30,268 bases of DNA from an uncultured bacterium (GTDB lineage: Bacteria > Bacteroidota > Bacteroidia > Bacteroidales > CAIWKO01), in the NCBI GenBank assembly GCA_903916135.1, contig CAIWVT010000459.1, forward strand, positions 1 through 30,268, in the 5' to 3' direction. This document shows, piece after piece, positions 17,086 through 25,828 of this stretch (its first letter is position 1; each line of letters starts with the position of its first letter). The position numbers were made by a program, and so were the translations under genes. A model generated the notes under the pieces. That model saw only the letters and a program-made list of their open reading frames with translations. It did not search any database and was not told the DNA's origin.

Positions 17086-18732
17086 ATGAAAAGAGTATTC
17101 ATTGCGTTAGCATTGACATGTATGGTTACACTCGGGCTGCAAACAAACAGCCACGCGTGTACAAATTTTATCATCACCAAAGGGGCTTCGGCAGACGGTT
17201 CGGTGATGATTACTTATTCGGCAGACTCACACACCCTTTATGGAGAGTTGTATTTCAGACCTGCAAAAGATTATCCACAAGGCACGATGATGGATATTTA
17301 TGAATGGGACACAGGGAAATATTTAGGCAAGATTAAACAAGCCGCGCACACCTATTCGGTGGTTGGCAACATGAACGAATATCAGGTGGCACTTGGGGAA
17401 ACCACGTATGGCGGCAGAGAAGAGCTGTTGGATACAACCGCTAAGGTGGATTATGGCAGTTTGATGTATTTGGCGCTGCAACGTGCCAAAACTGCTCGCG
17501 AAGCTATCAAAGTGATGGGCGAATTGGTTGCTGAATATGGCTATGCAAGCGAAGGCGAGTCGTTTTCGGTGAGCGATGCGAACGAAGCATGGATATTGGA
17601 GATGATAGGCAAGGGTTCGAACAACAGAGGCGCTGTTTGGGTGGCACGTCGTATCCCTGATGGGTATATTTCAGGTCATGCAAATCAAGCACGTATCACC
17701 ACTTTCCCTTTGAACGATCCTGAAAATTGTATGTATGCCAAGGATGTGATTTCTTTTGCTCGCGAAAAAGGATATTTTAAAGGAGAAGATAAAGATTTTA
17801 GCTTTTCGGATACCTATAATCCTTTGGGCTTTGAAGGTGCCCGCTTTTGCGAAGCACGGGTGTGGTCTGCTTTCAATCGGGTGAATAAAGATATGGGGAA
17901 ATATGTGGATTATGCCATGGGCGAAAACCTGAAAAACAGGATGCCGTTGTGGATTAAACCCGATAAAAAACTAACGGTGTATGATGTGATGGAATTGATG
18001 CGCGATCATTATGAAGGAACACCAATGGATATGACGAAAGATTATGGTGCAGGTCCTTATGACTGTCCTTATCGTTGGAGACCACTGACCTGGAAGGTGG
18101 ATGGCGTTCAATACTTCAATGAAAGAGCCACTTCTACGCAACAGACGGGATTTTCTTTTGTTGCTCAAAGTCGTGCGTGGTTGCCGGCTCCTATAGGTGG
18201 CGTTTTCTGGTTTGGTGTGGACGATACTTACAGCACAGTGTATGCTCCTATGTATTGCGGCATCACTGCAGTTCCCGAATCTTACAAAGAAGGCAATGGC
18301 GATATGATGACGTTTAAAGATAACACCGTTTTCTGGGTGTTCAATCAGGTGTCGAACTTTGCTTACACACGCTATAAAGAAATGATACCGGAGATACGCG
18401 CCGTGCAAAAAGAATTGGAAACGAAATTCATTCAAGAACAAGTGCCAACTATTGATAAAAAAGCCGAAGAACTCTATAAAAAATCACCAAAGAAAGCCGT
18501 CGAGATGCTAACTACATATTCAACCAATACAGGTCAAGATGTGGTGAAACGTTGGAAGGAGCTGTATGGTTATCTCTTCACGAAATATATGGATGGCAAC
18601 ATCAAAACCAAAGGAAAAACCAAAGAAACCTCCAAGGTGAAACAACCGGGTTATGGAGATGAATGGTATTGGACCTTGGTGAAGGAAACTCGTAACAAAT
18701 TCAAAGTTATCGAAGAACCTAAAGAAAAATAA
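17086..18732 (+). CDS. secreted C69-family dipeptidase
   Basis: The product is 548 residues. A signal peptide ends at residue 24 (NSHA), leaving Cys25 of CTNFIITKGASADGS as the mature N-terminus; in family C69 this cysteine is the N-terminal nucleophile, so signal cleavage itself would activate the enzyme. The downstream regions GNMNEYQVALGETTYGGR and VSDANEAWILEMIGKG are typical of this family. It should hydrolyse dipeptides in the periplasm. The C-terminal ~60 residues are lysine-rich. It is transcribed from the promoter at 17002-17031 and ends in a strong intrinsic terminator, so it is a single-gene unit between two peptide-transport genes. Confidence 0.9.
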   Translation: MKRVFIALALTCMVTLGLQTNSHACTNFIITKGASADGSVMITYSADSHTLYGELYFRPAKDYPQGTMMDIYEWDTGKYLGKIKQAAHTYSVVGNMNEYQVALGETTYGGREELLDTTAKVDYGSLMYLALQRAKTAREAIKVMGELVAEYGYASEGESFSVSDANEAWILEMIGKGSNNRGAVWVARRIPDGYISGHANQARITTFPLNDPENCMYAKDVISFAREKGYFKGEDKDFSFSDTYNPLGFEGARFCEARVWSAFNRVNKDMGKYVDYAMGENLKNRMPLWIKPDKKLTVYDVMELMRDHYEGTPMDMTKDYGAGPYDCPYRWRPLTWKVDGVQYFNERATSTQQTGFSFVAQSRAWLPAPIGGVFWFGVDDTYSTVYAPMYCGITAVPESYKEGNGDMMTFKDNTVFWVFNQVSNFAYTRYKEMIPEIRAVQKELETKFIQEQVPTIDKKAEELYKKSPKKAVEMLTTYSTNTGQDVVKRWKELYGYLFTKYMDGNIKTKGKTKETSKVKQPGYGDEWYWTLVKETRNKFKVIEEPKEK

Positions 18733-18748
18733 AGATTCAAATCAAAAG

Positions 18749-18775
18749 CAGCCGCACCATCAGCGGCTGTTTTTT
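18749..18775 (+). terminator. intrinsic terminator after the C69 dipeptidase
   Basis: CAGCCGC at 18749-18755 pairs with GCGGCTG at 18763-18769 over a 7-nt loop and is followed by six Ts (18770-18775). It ends 11 nt before the ATG of the ABC ATPase gene, so some read-through may feed that gene. Confidence 0.85.
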
Positions 18776-18786
18776 AATACAAACAA

Positions 18787-20493
18787 ATGCCCTTACTCTC
18801 CTTAAATAATCTTAGCGTTGACTTTAGTACTGAAAACGGCATCGTTCATGCCGTCTCGGGTATTTCCTTTTCCTTGGAAGCAGGAAAGACCATCGGCATA
18901 GTAGGGGAGTCGGGTTCGGGGAAGTCGGTGACGTCTTTGGCTTTGATGGGTTTGTTGCCCGCAGGCATATCCAAGATAGTGGCGGGAAGTGCTCTATTTA
19001 CGCATAAAGACGGACATCAAGCCGACTTATTTTCCCTGTCGGAGAAGCAGCAGCAACAGATACGCGGCAACGAAATTGCGATGATATTTCAAGAGCCGAT
19101 GACAAGCTTGAATCCCGTGTACAAATGCGGTCGTCAGGTGGCAGAAGCCATCAAACTGCATCAACATCTCAACAAAACAGCCTTGAAAGAACAGGTGCTG
19201 CATTGGTTTCGGGAGGTGAAGCTGCCCGATCCTGAGAAGGCTTATCAATCCTATCCCCACGAACTTTCGGGAGGGCAACGGCAGCGCGTGATGATTGCCA
19301 TGGCGATGTCGTGCAAGCCATCTTTGCTCATTGCCGACGAACCTACAACGGCTTTGGACGTTACGGTGCAGAAAAACATATTGGAGTTGATGAAGCGTCT
19401 GCAAGAAAAGTATGCGATGTCTATCATTTTTATTTCGCACGATTTGGGCGTGATTGCCGAAATTGCCGATGAGGTGTTGGTGGTCTATAAAGGCAATGTG
19501 GTGGAACAAGGCGCGATGGGCAGCCTATTTCGGAATCCGCAACATCCCTACACCCAAGGACTGTTAGCATGTCGTCCGAAGATGGATGTGCGCTACACGA
19601 GTTTGCCCACGGTGGATAGTTTCATGAACGAAGGCGCGAAACATAACCCGCATATCATCACAAAGGAGGAGCGCGAAAAGGATTTGGAACGCATCTTCAA
19701 GTTTCCGCCGATGTTGGAAGTGACGCAATTGAAGACCTATTTCAAACTTCATAGCGGCATGTTCTCTCGTGCTAAGAAGGAGTTTAAGGCGGTGGACGAT
19801 GTCAGTTTCACGGTGCACCCGGGCGAGACTTTGGGTTTGGTGGGCGAATCAGGCTGCGGCAAAACGAGTTTGGGGCGCACGGTGCTGCGATTGATTGAAC
19901 CTACGGAAGGCAAGATAGTGTTTTTCGGCAAGGAGATATCCGCCTATTCGCGCGAGAAACTGCGCAAGACGCGCAAAGATATTCAAATCATTTTTCAAGA
20001 CCCGTATTCGTCGCTCAATCCGCGCTTGACCGTGGGGGCAGCCATCACCGAAGCCATGCGCATACATCGCATCGGCAGCAGCGCCACAGAGCGCAAACAA
20101 CTGTGTTGCGAATTGTTGGCAGAGGTGAATCTGGATGCAGGTTTCTTTCATCGTTATCCTCACGAACTGTCGGGCGGGCAGCGGCAACGGATTTGCATCG
20201 CACGGGCATTGGCTTTGAAACCCAAGTTTATTATCTGCGACGAATCGGTGTCGGCTTTGGATGTGTCGGTGCAGGCGCAGGTGTTGAATTTGCTGAATAA
20301 GCTGAAGGCAGAATATGGTTTTTCGGTGATATTTATTTCCCACGATATGTCGGTGGTGAAATATATGTCGGATAGGATGATGGTGATGAAAAATGGCAAG
20401 ATAGTGGAATATGGCGACCCCGACGACATCTGCAACGCACCCCAAACGGCTTATACGAAGCAGTTGATAGATTCTATTCCGAAGGGGTTGTAA
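18787..20493 (+). CDS. oligopeptide/dipeptide ABC transporter, fused double ATPase
   Basis: The protein (568 residues) contains two complete ABC ATPase halves, equivalent to DppD and DppF joined. Half 1 has Walker A GESGSGKS (40-47), signature LSGGQRQRV and Walker B LLIADEPTTALD. Half 2 (from ~residue 300) has Walker A GESGCGKT, signature LSGGQRQRI and Walker B FIICDESVSALD. The oligopeptide-specific extension with NPQHPYTQGLL closes half 1. The architecture matches GsiA/YejF-type fused ATPases. It would power import of peptides through permeases and a binding protein, none of which are encoded next to it. Neighbours are a C69 dipeptidase and a peptide MFS transporter. No promoter is obvious; it begins right after the terminator. 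Confidence 0.93.
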   Translation: MPLLSLNNLSVDFSTENGIVHAVSGISFSLEAGKTIGIVGESGSGKSVTSLALMGLLPAGISKIVAGSALFTHKDGHQADLFSLSEKQQQQIRGNEIAMIFQEPMTSLNPVYKCGRQVAEAIKLHQHLNKTALKEQVLHWFREVKLPDPEKAYQSYPHELSGGQRQRVMIAMAMSCKPSLLIADEPTTALDVTVQKNILELMKRLQEKYAMSIIFISHDLGVIAEIADEVLVVYKGNVVEQGAMGSLFRNPQHPYTQGLLACRPKMDVRYTSLPTVDSFMNEGAKHNPHIITKEEREKDLERIFKFPPMLEVTQLKTYFKLHSGMFSRAKKEFKAVDDVSFTVHPGETLGLVGESGCGKTSLGRTVLRLIEPTEGKIVFFGKEISAYSREKLRKTRKDIQIIFQDPYSSLNPRLTVGAAITEAMRIHRIGSSATERKQLCCELLAEVNLDAGFFHRYPHELSGGQRQRICIARALALKPKFIICDESVSALDVSVQAQVLNLLNKLKAEYGFSVIFISHDMSVVKYMSDRMMVMKNGKIVEYGDPDDICNAPQTAYTKQLIDSIPKGL

Positions 20494-20500
20494 GAAGAGG

Positions 20501-20545
20501 AAGTATTTAAAGTGCCTAAAGTACTTGGAGTATTTAAAGTACTTA
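20501..20545. repeat. 9-bp tandem repeat, 5 units
   Basis: Five units of 9 bp, AAGTATTTA, AAGTGCCTA, AAGTACTTG, GAGTATTTA and AAGTACTTA, follow just after the stop of the ABC ATPase gene. Confidence 0.85.
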
Positions 20546-20720
20546 GAGAACAATATAAACTTTCAATGTATTCTTCACCCTTCATATATAAAAAACTAAA
20601 ATATAAAAATGTAAACTTCAAAAGCAGGTAGTAGGCTGCCTAACATTAAATCTTTCTCCTCCCTCCTCAAATATCCCCATCAAATAAAATTTTCCACATT
20701 AACCGAAACAATGTTGTTTG

Positions 20721-20863
20721 ATCAAATATGGAAACCCACATTACATGTTTCTGTCTGGATTCATTCAATATAACTCCCCATATTATGTGTTTCCGTATGG
20801 ATTCATCATATATGGAAACCCACATTACTTGGATTAATGTTATTTCATCAAATATGGAAATCC
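20721..20863. repeat. imperfect direct and inverted repeats
   Basis: ATATGGAAACCCACATTAC occurs identically at 20726-20744 and 20810-20828 (84 bp apart), with a third truncated copy ATCAAATATGGAAATCCC at about 20846-20863. Between them TGTTTC(T/C)GT(C/A)TGGATTCAT occurs at 20746 and 20788 as a second direct repeat; GTTTCCGTAT is also an imperfect reverse complement of ATATGGAAAC. It looks like the remnant of a small non-autonomous element. Confidence 0.7.
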
Positions 20864-21097
20864 CGTTCGGCTAAAGTTCCAACCTTAGTCGTCTTTATCT
20901 ATTTAGGCTGTGCCTAAACTGTTCTTATTTGGCGAAGTCTTCAGCCTCTATCCTTCTTATTCTTACAGGCTCTACCCTAAATCAAACAACCATCCAACCA
21001 TCAGCATTTAACTAATCAACTAACTAACCCAATTAACTCAATGACCAATAATGACTACCAAATGACAAAAAATCCCCTCCATATAACCAAAGATGTT

Positions 21098-21105
21098 TAA
21101 CTTTG
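21098..21105 (+). promoter_or_regulatory. Bacteroidota -7 element (TAACTTTG) for queA
   Basis: TAACTTTG lies 17 nt before the ATG at 21122 and would give a leader of about 10 nt. No preQ1-type leader fits in that space. Confidence 0.55.
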
Positions 21106-21121
21106 CCGTCCGAATCCTTCT

Positions 21122-22333
21122 ATGATAGATATACCTTATAATAATATAGCCGACTACGACTACCCCTTGCCCGATGCGCGGATAGCCCTGTTCCCTGCCC
21201 CGCAGCGCGATGGCTCCAAACTATTGCTGCACTGCCACGGACGCATCTCCGATCATAGCTTTGGGGAGCTTCCCCAACTGCTGCCACCCGATGGTCTTTT
21301 GGTGATGAACAACACCCGCGTCATCCATGCCCGTTTGCCCTTTCGCAAATCCACAGGTGCCGCCATCGAAATCTTTTGCTTGGAACCTTTGGCGCCTTCC
21401 ACCGATGTGCAGCTTGCCATGCAACAAACCGCCGGCTGCACATGGCGTTGCTTGGTGGGCAATGCCAAAAAGTGGAAAAGTGGCGAGTTGGTGCTGCCCA
21501 TCCAAGTGGGCAACATCCCCTGCACCCTCACCGCAAGCATAGTTGCCGAAGAGGTAAACACCTTTCGCGTGCGTTTCTCGTGGGAGCCTGCCGAGCTGAG
21601 TTTCGCCCAAATCATCGAAGCCGCAGGCAAGGTGCCCCTGCCGCCCTATATCCGCCGCGCCGCAACGCCTACGGATGCCGAACGTTATCAAACCATTTTT
21701 GCTGCCCACGATGGCTCCGTCGCCGCACCCACCGCAGGGCTCCACTTCACCGACGAGGTCTTCCATGCCCTTTCAGAAAACCATATCCACCCTGCCTACA
21801 TCACCCTCCATGTGGGTGCAGGCACCTTCAAACCCGTCGCCACCGACGATGTGCGCCAACATGTGATGCATCCCGAGCAGGTCTTGGTCAGCAAACAACT
21901 GCTCGACACTTTGGCTGCTGCTTCGGGCAACATCATCGCTGTGGGCACCACGGCTGTCCGCTCTTTGGAGAGCCTCTATTGGTTGGGCGCAAGCTACCTG
22001 CAGACAGGCGTGATGCCCCAAATGGTGGACCAATGGCAGCCCTATCAGACCGACACTATCCCATACAAAACCCAAGATATACTTATCGCTTTGCGCGAAT
22101 ATCTGACCGCGAAAGGCGCCGACCACCTCAGCTTCTCCACCCAAGTGATGTTACTTCCCTGCTACAAATTCCGTCTCGTAACGGGAATGCTCACCAATTT
22201 CCACCAACCCAAAAGCACCCTACTGCTGCTCATTTCTGCCTTTTTAGGTCCCGCTTGGCGCGATATTTACGACCACGCCCTCGCCAACGACTACCGCTTC
22301 CTGAGCTACGGCGACGCTTGTTTGTTTCTTTAA
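21122..22333 (+). CDS. queA: S-adenosylmethionine:tRNA ribosyltransferase-isomerase
   Basis: QueA adds the epoxycyclopentanediol precursor of queuosine by transferring and isomerising the ribosyl part of SAM onto 7-aminomethyl-7-deazaguanine at position 34 of tRNAs with GUN anticodons. The 403 residues show family hallmarks: LLVMNNTRVIHARL near residue 62, GKVPLPPYIRRAAT, HVGAGTFKPV, GTTAVRSLESL and the C-terminal MLTNFHQPKSTLLLLISAFLG. It is longer than the ~350-aa enterobacterial form, as often in Bacteroidota. GC is 57-60% in sampled lines, much higher than the accessory blocks. It is monocistronic and converges on gapA; a TTTGGGA/TCCCAAA hairpin (22348-22366) lies just past the stop. Confidence 0.95.
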   Translation: MIDIPYNNIADYDYPLPDARIALFPAPQRDGSKLLLHCHGRISDHSFGELPQLLPPDGLLVMNNTRVIHARLPFRKSTGAAIEIFCLEPLAPSTDVQLAMQQTAGCTWRCLVGNAKKWKSGELVLPIQVGNIPCTLTASIVAEEVNTFRVRFSWEPAELSFAQIIEAAGKVPLPPYIRRAATPTDAERYQTIFAAHDGSVAAPTAGLHFTDEVFHALSENHIHPAYITLHVGAGTFKPVATDDVRQHVMHPEQVLVSKQLLDTLAAASGNIIAVGTTAVRSLESLYWLGASYLQTGVMPQMVDQWQPYQTDTIPYKTQDILIALREYLTAKGADHLSFSTQVMLLPCYKFRLVTGMLTNFHQPKSTLLLLISAFLGPAWRDIYDHALANDYRFLSYGDACLFL

Positions 22334-22347
22334 TAAAGAAGAAGGAT

Positions 22348-22366
22348 TTTGGGAGAATATCCCAAA
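22348..22366. terminator. hairpin between convergent queA and gapA
   Basis: TTTGGGA at 22348-22354 pairs with TCCCAAA at 22360-22366 over a 5-nt loop, 15 nt after the queA stop. There is no T-run. A low-complexity ACAATAGAACAATAA stretch follows at about 22418-22457. Confidence 0.5.
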
Positions 22367-22467
22367 GAAATTATAGGTAAAAGCATGCGCCAATGCCCGC
22401 ATCCATCCAAAAATACCCAACAACAATAGAACAATAAAGCAATAAAACAATAGAACAATCCATCCCC

Positions 22468-23469
22468 CTACATCTCCCGTATCAAATCTATTAAGTCCAC
22501 AACCCTATTGGAGTATCCATATTCGTTGTCGTACCATCCCACTATCTGAACGAAATTCCCTTGCAGCACTTTGGTCAATAACGAATCAAACACCACCGAA
22601 TGCGCATTGCCCACGATGTCGCTCGACACGATAGCATCCCTCGTAAACTCCATGACACCCTTCAAATGATTTTCCGCAGCCGAGCGAAACACCTCGTTGA
22701 TTTCTTCCACAGAAGTTGCTCGTTCCACCACCGCGTTCAGCTCAATCAGCGAACCATCGTCCACAGGCACCCGCGTAGCAAAGCCATCGAACCTGCCCAC
22801 CAAATGAGGCATCAACTCCATAATGACGGGTATCGCTGTCGAAGTGGTCGGAATGATGTTGGTGAGTGCGGTGCGGGCTCTCCGCAAGTCGGTGCGCGGC
22901 GCATCTATCAGACTTTGGTTGTTGGTCGCCGGATGCACCGTATTCATAAACACGCTTTTGATGCCAAAGTTTTCGTGCAAAACCTTCAGCATAGGCGCCA
23001 CACAATTGGCGGTGCAGGAAGCATTAGAGATGATGTGGTCGTCAGCCGTCAGCGTCTTTTCGTTGATGCCGATGATGATGGTCTTGTCCAAAGCTCCCTT
23101 GGGCGGACAGGTCAAAACCACTCGGCGCGCCCCCGACTCGAGATGTTGCGCCAATTGTTCCCGCGTAGTGAATTTGCCCGAAGCTTCTATCACGATGTCA
23201 GCCCCGTGCATCGTTTGGGGGATATCGCTTGGCGCCAAAGCGTGATACACCGCGATAGCCTTTCCGTTCACCAACAAACTATCGCCCTCGATAGCCACCT
23301 CCCCATCAAAGCGTCCGTGCGCGGTGTCATACTTCAACAGATGCGCCAAGGTCACGATATCAGCAGGGTCGTTGATGCCAACGATTTCTATATCGGGTTT
23401 ATATTGTAATAATCGAAAAACAAGCTTCCCTATCCTGCCAAAGCCGTTGATACCAATCTTAGTTGTCAT
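22468..23469 (-). CDS. gapA: glyceraldehyde-3-phosphate dehydrogenase, type I
   Basis: This glycolytic enzyme oxidises and phosphorylates glyceraldehyde 3-phosphate to 1,3-bisphosphoglycerate with NAD. The 333 residues open with the Rossmann motif INGFGRIGKLVFR; D34 in VGINDPAD is the residue that favours NAD. The catalytic cysteine is C152 in SNASCTANC (a variant of the usual SCTTNC) and the assisting histidine is H179 in NTVHPATNNQ. The C-terminal WYDNEYGYSNRVVDL is canonical. It lies 51 nt downstream of the nucleoside symporter gene on the same strand; I see no -7 element in the gap, so read-through from upstream is likely. Confidence 0.96.
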   Translation of the reverse strand: MTTKIGINGFGRIGKLVFRLLQYKPDIEIVGINDPADIVTLAHLLKYDTAHGRFDGEVAIEGDSLLVNGKAIAVYHALAPSDIPQTMHGADIVIEASGKFTTREQLAQHLESGARRVVLTCPPKGALDKTIIIGINEKTLTADDHIISNASCTANCVAPMLKVLHENFGIKSVFMNTVHPATNNQSLIDAPRTDLRRARTALTNIIPTTSTAIPVIMELMPHLVGRFDGFATRVPVDDGSLIELNAVVERATSVEEINEVFRSAAENHLKGVMEFTRDAIVSSDIVGNAHSVVFDSLLTKVLQGNFVQIVGWYDNEYGYSNRVVDLIDLIREM

Positions 23470-23520
23470 TTGTGTATTGATAAGAAATTAAAAAGATGCG
23501 CGTCCCGCACCCACGGCTGC

Positions 23521-24786
23521 CTAATGACTTGCACCTGTTAGGGCTTTGGGGTCATGTTTATGCTTGAACAAAAGTGCAAACAAAAGAGCCACTATCAGAG
23601 AATATATGGCAAAAGTCAGCCAAATGCCATGCCAATCTTTACTTTGATTCGTCGTGAAATACGTATCAATAACAAAGCCGCTGATTTTGCTTCCCAAGTA
23701 GGCTCCGATGCCATTGGTCATCATCATAAACATGCCTTGTGCGCTTGCCCGTATGGTAGAGTCCGTGGTGGTTTCCACAAATAAGGAACCTGAGATATTG
23801 AAAAAGTCGAAAGCCATGCCATAAACGATACACGACAAAATAATCATCCACAAACCTTCCGACGGATTGCCATAAGCAAACAATGCGAAACGCAACACCC
23901 AAGCAATCATAGCAAATAACATCACATTCTTGATGCCGAAGCGTTTCAGGAAGAACGGAATCGTGAGGATAAACAAGGTTTCTGATATCTGCGAGATGGA
24001 CATGATAATAGTAGAATATTTCACAACGATAGAATCCGCATATTGGGGGATATTCCTAAAGTCGTCGAGGAATGAATCGCCATACATATTGGTAAGTTGC
24101 AGGGCGGCACCCAAAAACATGGCAAACAGAAAAAACATAGCCATCTTATAATTTGCGAACAACTTGAAGGCGTTTAATCCTATCATTTCAACGAACGACG
24201 CTCCCTTTGAGATTGATTTCTGCGGAGGACATTTGGGCAAAGTAAACGAATAGATTCCCAAAGCGATGGCGGCTATCGCACCAATAACAAATTGGTTGGC
24301 ATTTGCCTTGCTCCCCGTCAGGTTGGTAATCCACATAGCAACAATAAATCCGATAGTGCCCCAAACACGAATAGGAGGAAAGTCTTTCACAACATCAAAA
24401 TTATTCCTTTTCAGGATGCTATAAGCGATTGTATTCGACAAAGAGATGGTAGGCATATAGAAAATCATAGCCACAAAAATGACCCAATACAACACGTCAG
24501 GGCTATTCACATAAGGCACATAAAACAAAACCACTCCATATAAAATGTGCAGAATGCCATATAATTTCTCAGCATTGAGCCATTTGTCGGCGATGATACC
24601 CGTGAGTGCAGGCATAAATAGTGAGGACAGTGCTAATGTGGAAAATATCGCACCAAATTGAGCCCCCGTCCATCCTTTGGCATTAAAACAATAGGTCCCG
24701 ATAGTGATTAGCCATGCGCCCCACACAAAGAATTGAAAAAAACTCATCCCCACCAAGCGGTACTTTATACTTGTATTTGCATTCAT
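23521..24786 (-). CDS. NupG-family nucleoside:proton symporter
   Basis: The protein has 421 residues and about 12 membrane helices. The opening MSFFQFFVWGAWLITIGTY and the following FGAIFSTLALSSLFMPALTG are characteristic of the nucleoside:H+ symporter (NupG/XapB) branch of the major facilitator superfamily. PPIRVWGTIGFIVAMW in helix 5 is another family mark. It would import nucleosides across the inner membrane. It starts 27 nt after the stop of the bifunctional-nuclease gene and is followed 51 nt later by gapA, so the three probably form one transcript. Confidence 0.9.
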   Translation of the reverse strand: MNANTSIKYRLVGMSFFQFFVWGAWLITIGTYCFNAKGWTGAQFGAIFSTLALSSLFMPALTGIIADKWLNAEKLYGILHILYGVVLFYVPYVNSPDVLYWVIFVAMIFYMPTISLSNTIAYSILKRNNFDVVKDFPPIRVWGTIGFIVAMWITNLTGSKANANQFVIGAIAAIALGIYSFTLPKCPPQKSISKGASFVEMIGLNAFKLFANYKMAMFFLFAMFLGAALQLTNMYGDSFLDDFRNIPQYADSIVVKYSTIIMSISQISETLFILTIPFFLKRFGIKNVMLFAMIAWVLRFALFAYGNPSEGLWMIILSCIVYGMAFDFFNISGSLFVETTTDSTIRASAQGMFMMMTNGIGAYLGSKISGFVIDTYFTTNQSKDWHGIWLTFAIYSLIVALLFALLFKHKHDPKALTGASH

Positions 24787-24813
24787 ATATTTAATAGTAT
24801 TAATTGTGGCTTA

Positions 24814-25410
24814 TTATTTTCTTTTCTTTATTTCGTCGCGTATCTTCGATGCCTTTTCATAATCTTCCTCAGCAATGGCTTCTTTCATCAGCTCATCCAA
24901 TTCTTCATTTGAAAATATGCTAAAGTCGTTCTGCGAACCAATGCCCGAAGATATATCTTTGGTGAAGCTTGTTTGGGAGGGTTGGTTTTCTTCAGTGATG
25001 TCATTTTCAATGTCTCTGGCAGCCTTCATCACGGGTTCATACGCATAAATCGGACATTCAAAACGAAGGGCTAATGCGATAGCATCAGAGGTTCTCGAAT
25101 CAATTTCTACTTCCTTTTTGCCATCCGTACAAACCAATTTTGAATAAAACACTCCATCCATAAGTTTAACAATGACTACTTCAATAATTTTAATATCAAA
25201 AGAATCCGCAAAGGTTTTAAACAAGTCGTGCGCCAAAGGTCGTGGCGGTTTAATGCTTTCGAGAGCAATGGCAATAGATTGAGCTTCCGCATGACCTATC
25301 AAAATGGGTAATTGTTTCTTTGTTCTACAATCCTCAAGCACCAATGCGTAGGTGTCTGTCTGCGTCTGGCTGTACGTGATTACGATAACTTCAAGCTTTA
25401 TCTTTTCCAT
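24814..25410 (-). CDS. bifunctional nuclease family (DUF151) protein with UVR motif
   Basis: The protein has 198 residues. Residues 1-135 match the bifunctional nuclease (BFN/DUF151) domain: LVLEDCRTKKQLPILIGHAEA, a helix AIALESIKPPRPLAHDL and DSRTSDAIALALRF. Members have been reported to have RNase/DNase activity. The C-terminus (about 167-198, ELDELMKEAIAEEDYEKAS) is a UvrB/UvrC-type coiled-coil motif that mediates protein contacts. A short acidic, serine-rich linker joins them. It heads the operon with a nucleoside importer and gapA, which suggests a link to nucleic-acid salvage, as inference. A TATCTTTG -7 element lies at 25502-25509 on its strand. Confidence 0.9.
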   Translation of the reverse strand: MEKIKLEVIVITYSQTQTDTYALVLEDCRTKKQLPILIGHAEAQSIAIALESIKPPRPLAHDLFKTFADSFDIKIIEVVIVKLMDGVFYSKLVCTDGKKEVEIDSRTSDAIALALRFECPIYAYEPVMKAARDIENDITEENQPSQTSFTKDISSGIGSQNDFSIFSNEELDELMKEAIAEEDYEKASKIRDEIKKRK

Positions 25411-25501
25411 TAACAGAACAATATTAATTGTGCATATTCAATAAATAATATCATTTTTCGCTCTATTTTAATCCAAATTTGATTTGGTATAAATGTGTAT
25501 G

Positions 25502-25509
25502 CAAAGATA
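25502..25509 (-). promoter_or_regulatory. Bacteroidota -7 element (TATCTTTG) for the BFN operon
   Basis: On the minus strand TATCTTTG matches TAnnTTTG, about 92 nt upstream of the ATG at 25410. No clear -33 TTG. Confidence 0.5.
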
Positions 25510-25794
25510 CTTATTATAAACAAAAAAACTAAAAAGATACAAAAAAATTTATAAACTGACTTATCAGCCATCAAAACAAGATTCTTGATGAAGGGAGATG
25601 GAAATGTTCAACAGTAAAAACTCTACATCCCTTTATATACAATCAATGGAGATGCTTTTCCGAAGTACTTTTTGAGCTTCATAAGACGATGAAAACAGAC
25701 CTTTACTTGATTAATTCGGAAAATTTCATTAAATAAATTGATATAAATCAGCAGAATAATTGGTTAATTATTCCATTCTTAAAATGGAAAGTAG

Positions 25795-25802
25795 TAATTT
25801 TG
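25795..25802 (+). promoter_or_regulatory. Bacteroidota -7 element (TAATTTTG) for hppA
   Basis: TAATTTTG lies 27 nt upstream of the ATG at 25829, giving a leader near 20 nt. No TTG at the usual -33 distance. Confidence 0.55.
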
Positions 25803-25828
25803 CGCCCAATTAAAATATTAAAACATTT

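Larger units (their letters stand above)
20494..21097. other. repeat-rich intergenic region without genes
   Basis: About 600 nt with no credible gene. It holds a 9-bp tandem repeat at 20501-20545, a duplicated ATATGGAAACCCACATTAC/TGTTTC..TGGATTCAT block at 20721-20863, and an AT-rich low-complexity stretch of AACTAATCAACT-type sequence (about 21005-21050) similar to that at 15375-15450. Confidence 0.7.
25411..25828. other. divergent intergenic region
   Basis: This gap separates the BFN operon and hppA, which are divergent. It contains their two -7 elements (25502-25509 minus and 25795-25802 plus) and is otherwise AT-rich with no recognisable gene or RNA. Confidence 0.6.

Noticed and set aside
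19849..20553. 234-aa minus-strand frame overlapping the ABC ATPase gene
   Set aside because: Histidine/leucine-rich antisense shadow of a well-supported gene; its N-terminus is made by the 9-bp repeat.
21098..21121. preQ1 riboswitch upstream of queA
   Set aside because: The predicted leader is only about 10 nt, too short for any riboswitch, and no matching structure was seen.
21376..22380. 334-aa plus-strand frame overlapping queA
   Set aside because: It is a shifted frame of the GC-rich queA gene, rich in R, H and P, with no recognisable domain.
22600..23409. 269-aa plus-strand frame opposite gapA
   Set aside because: Antisense shadow of gapA with arginine/histidine-rich composition and no domain.
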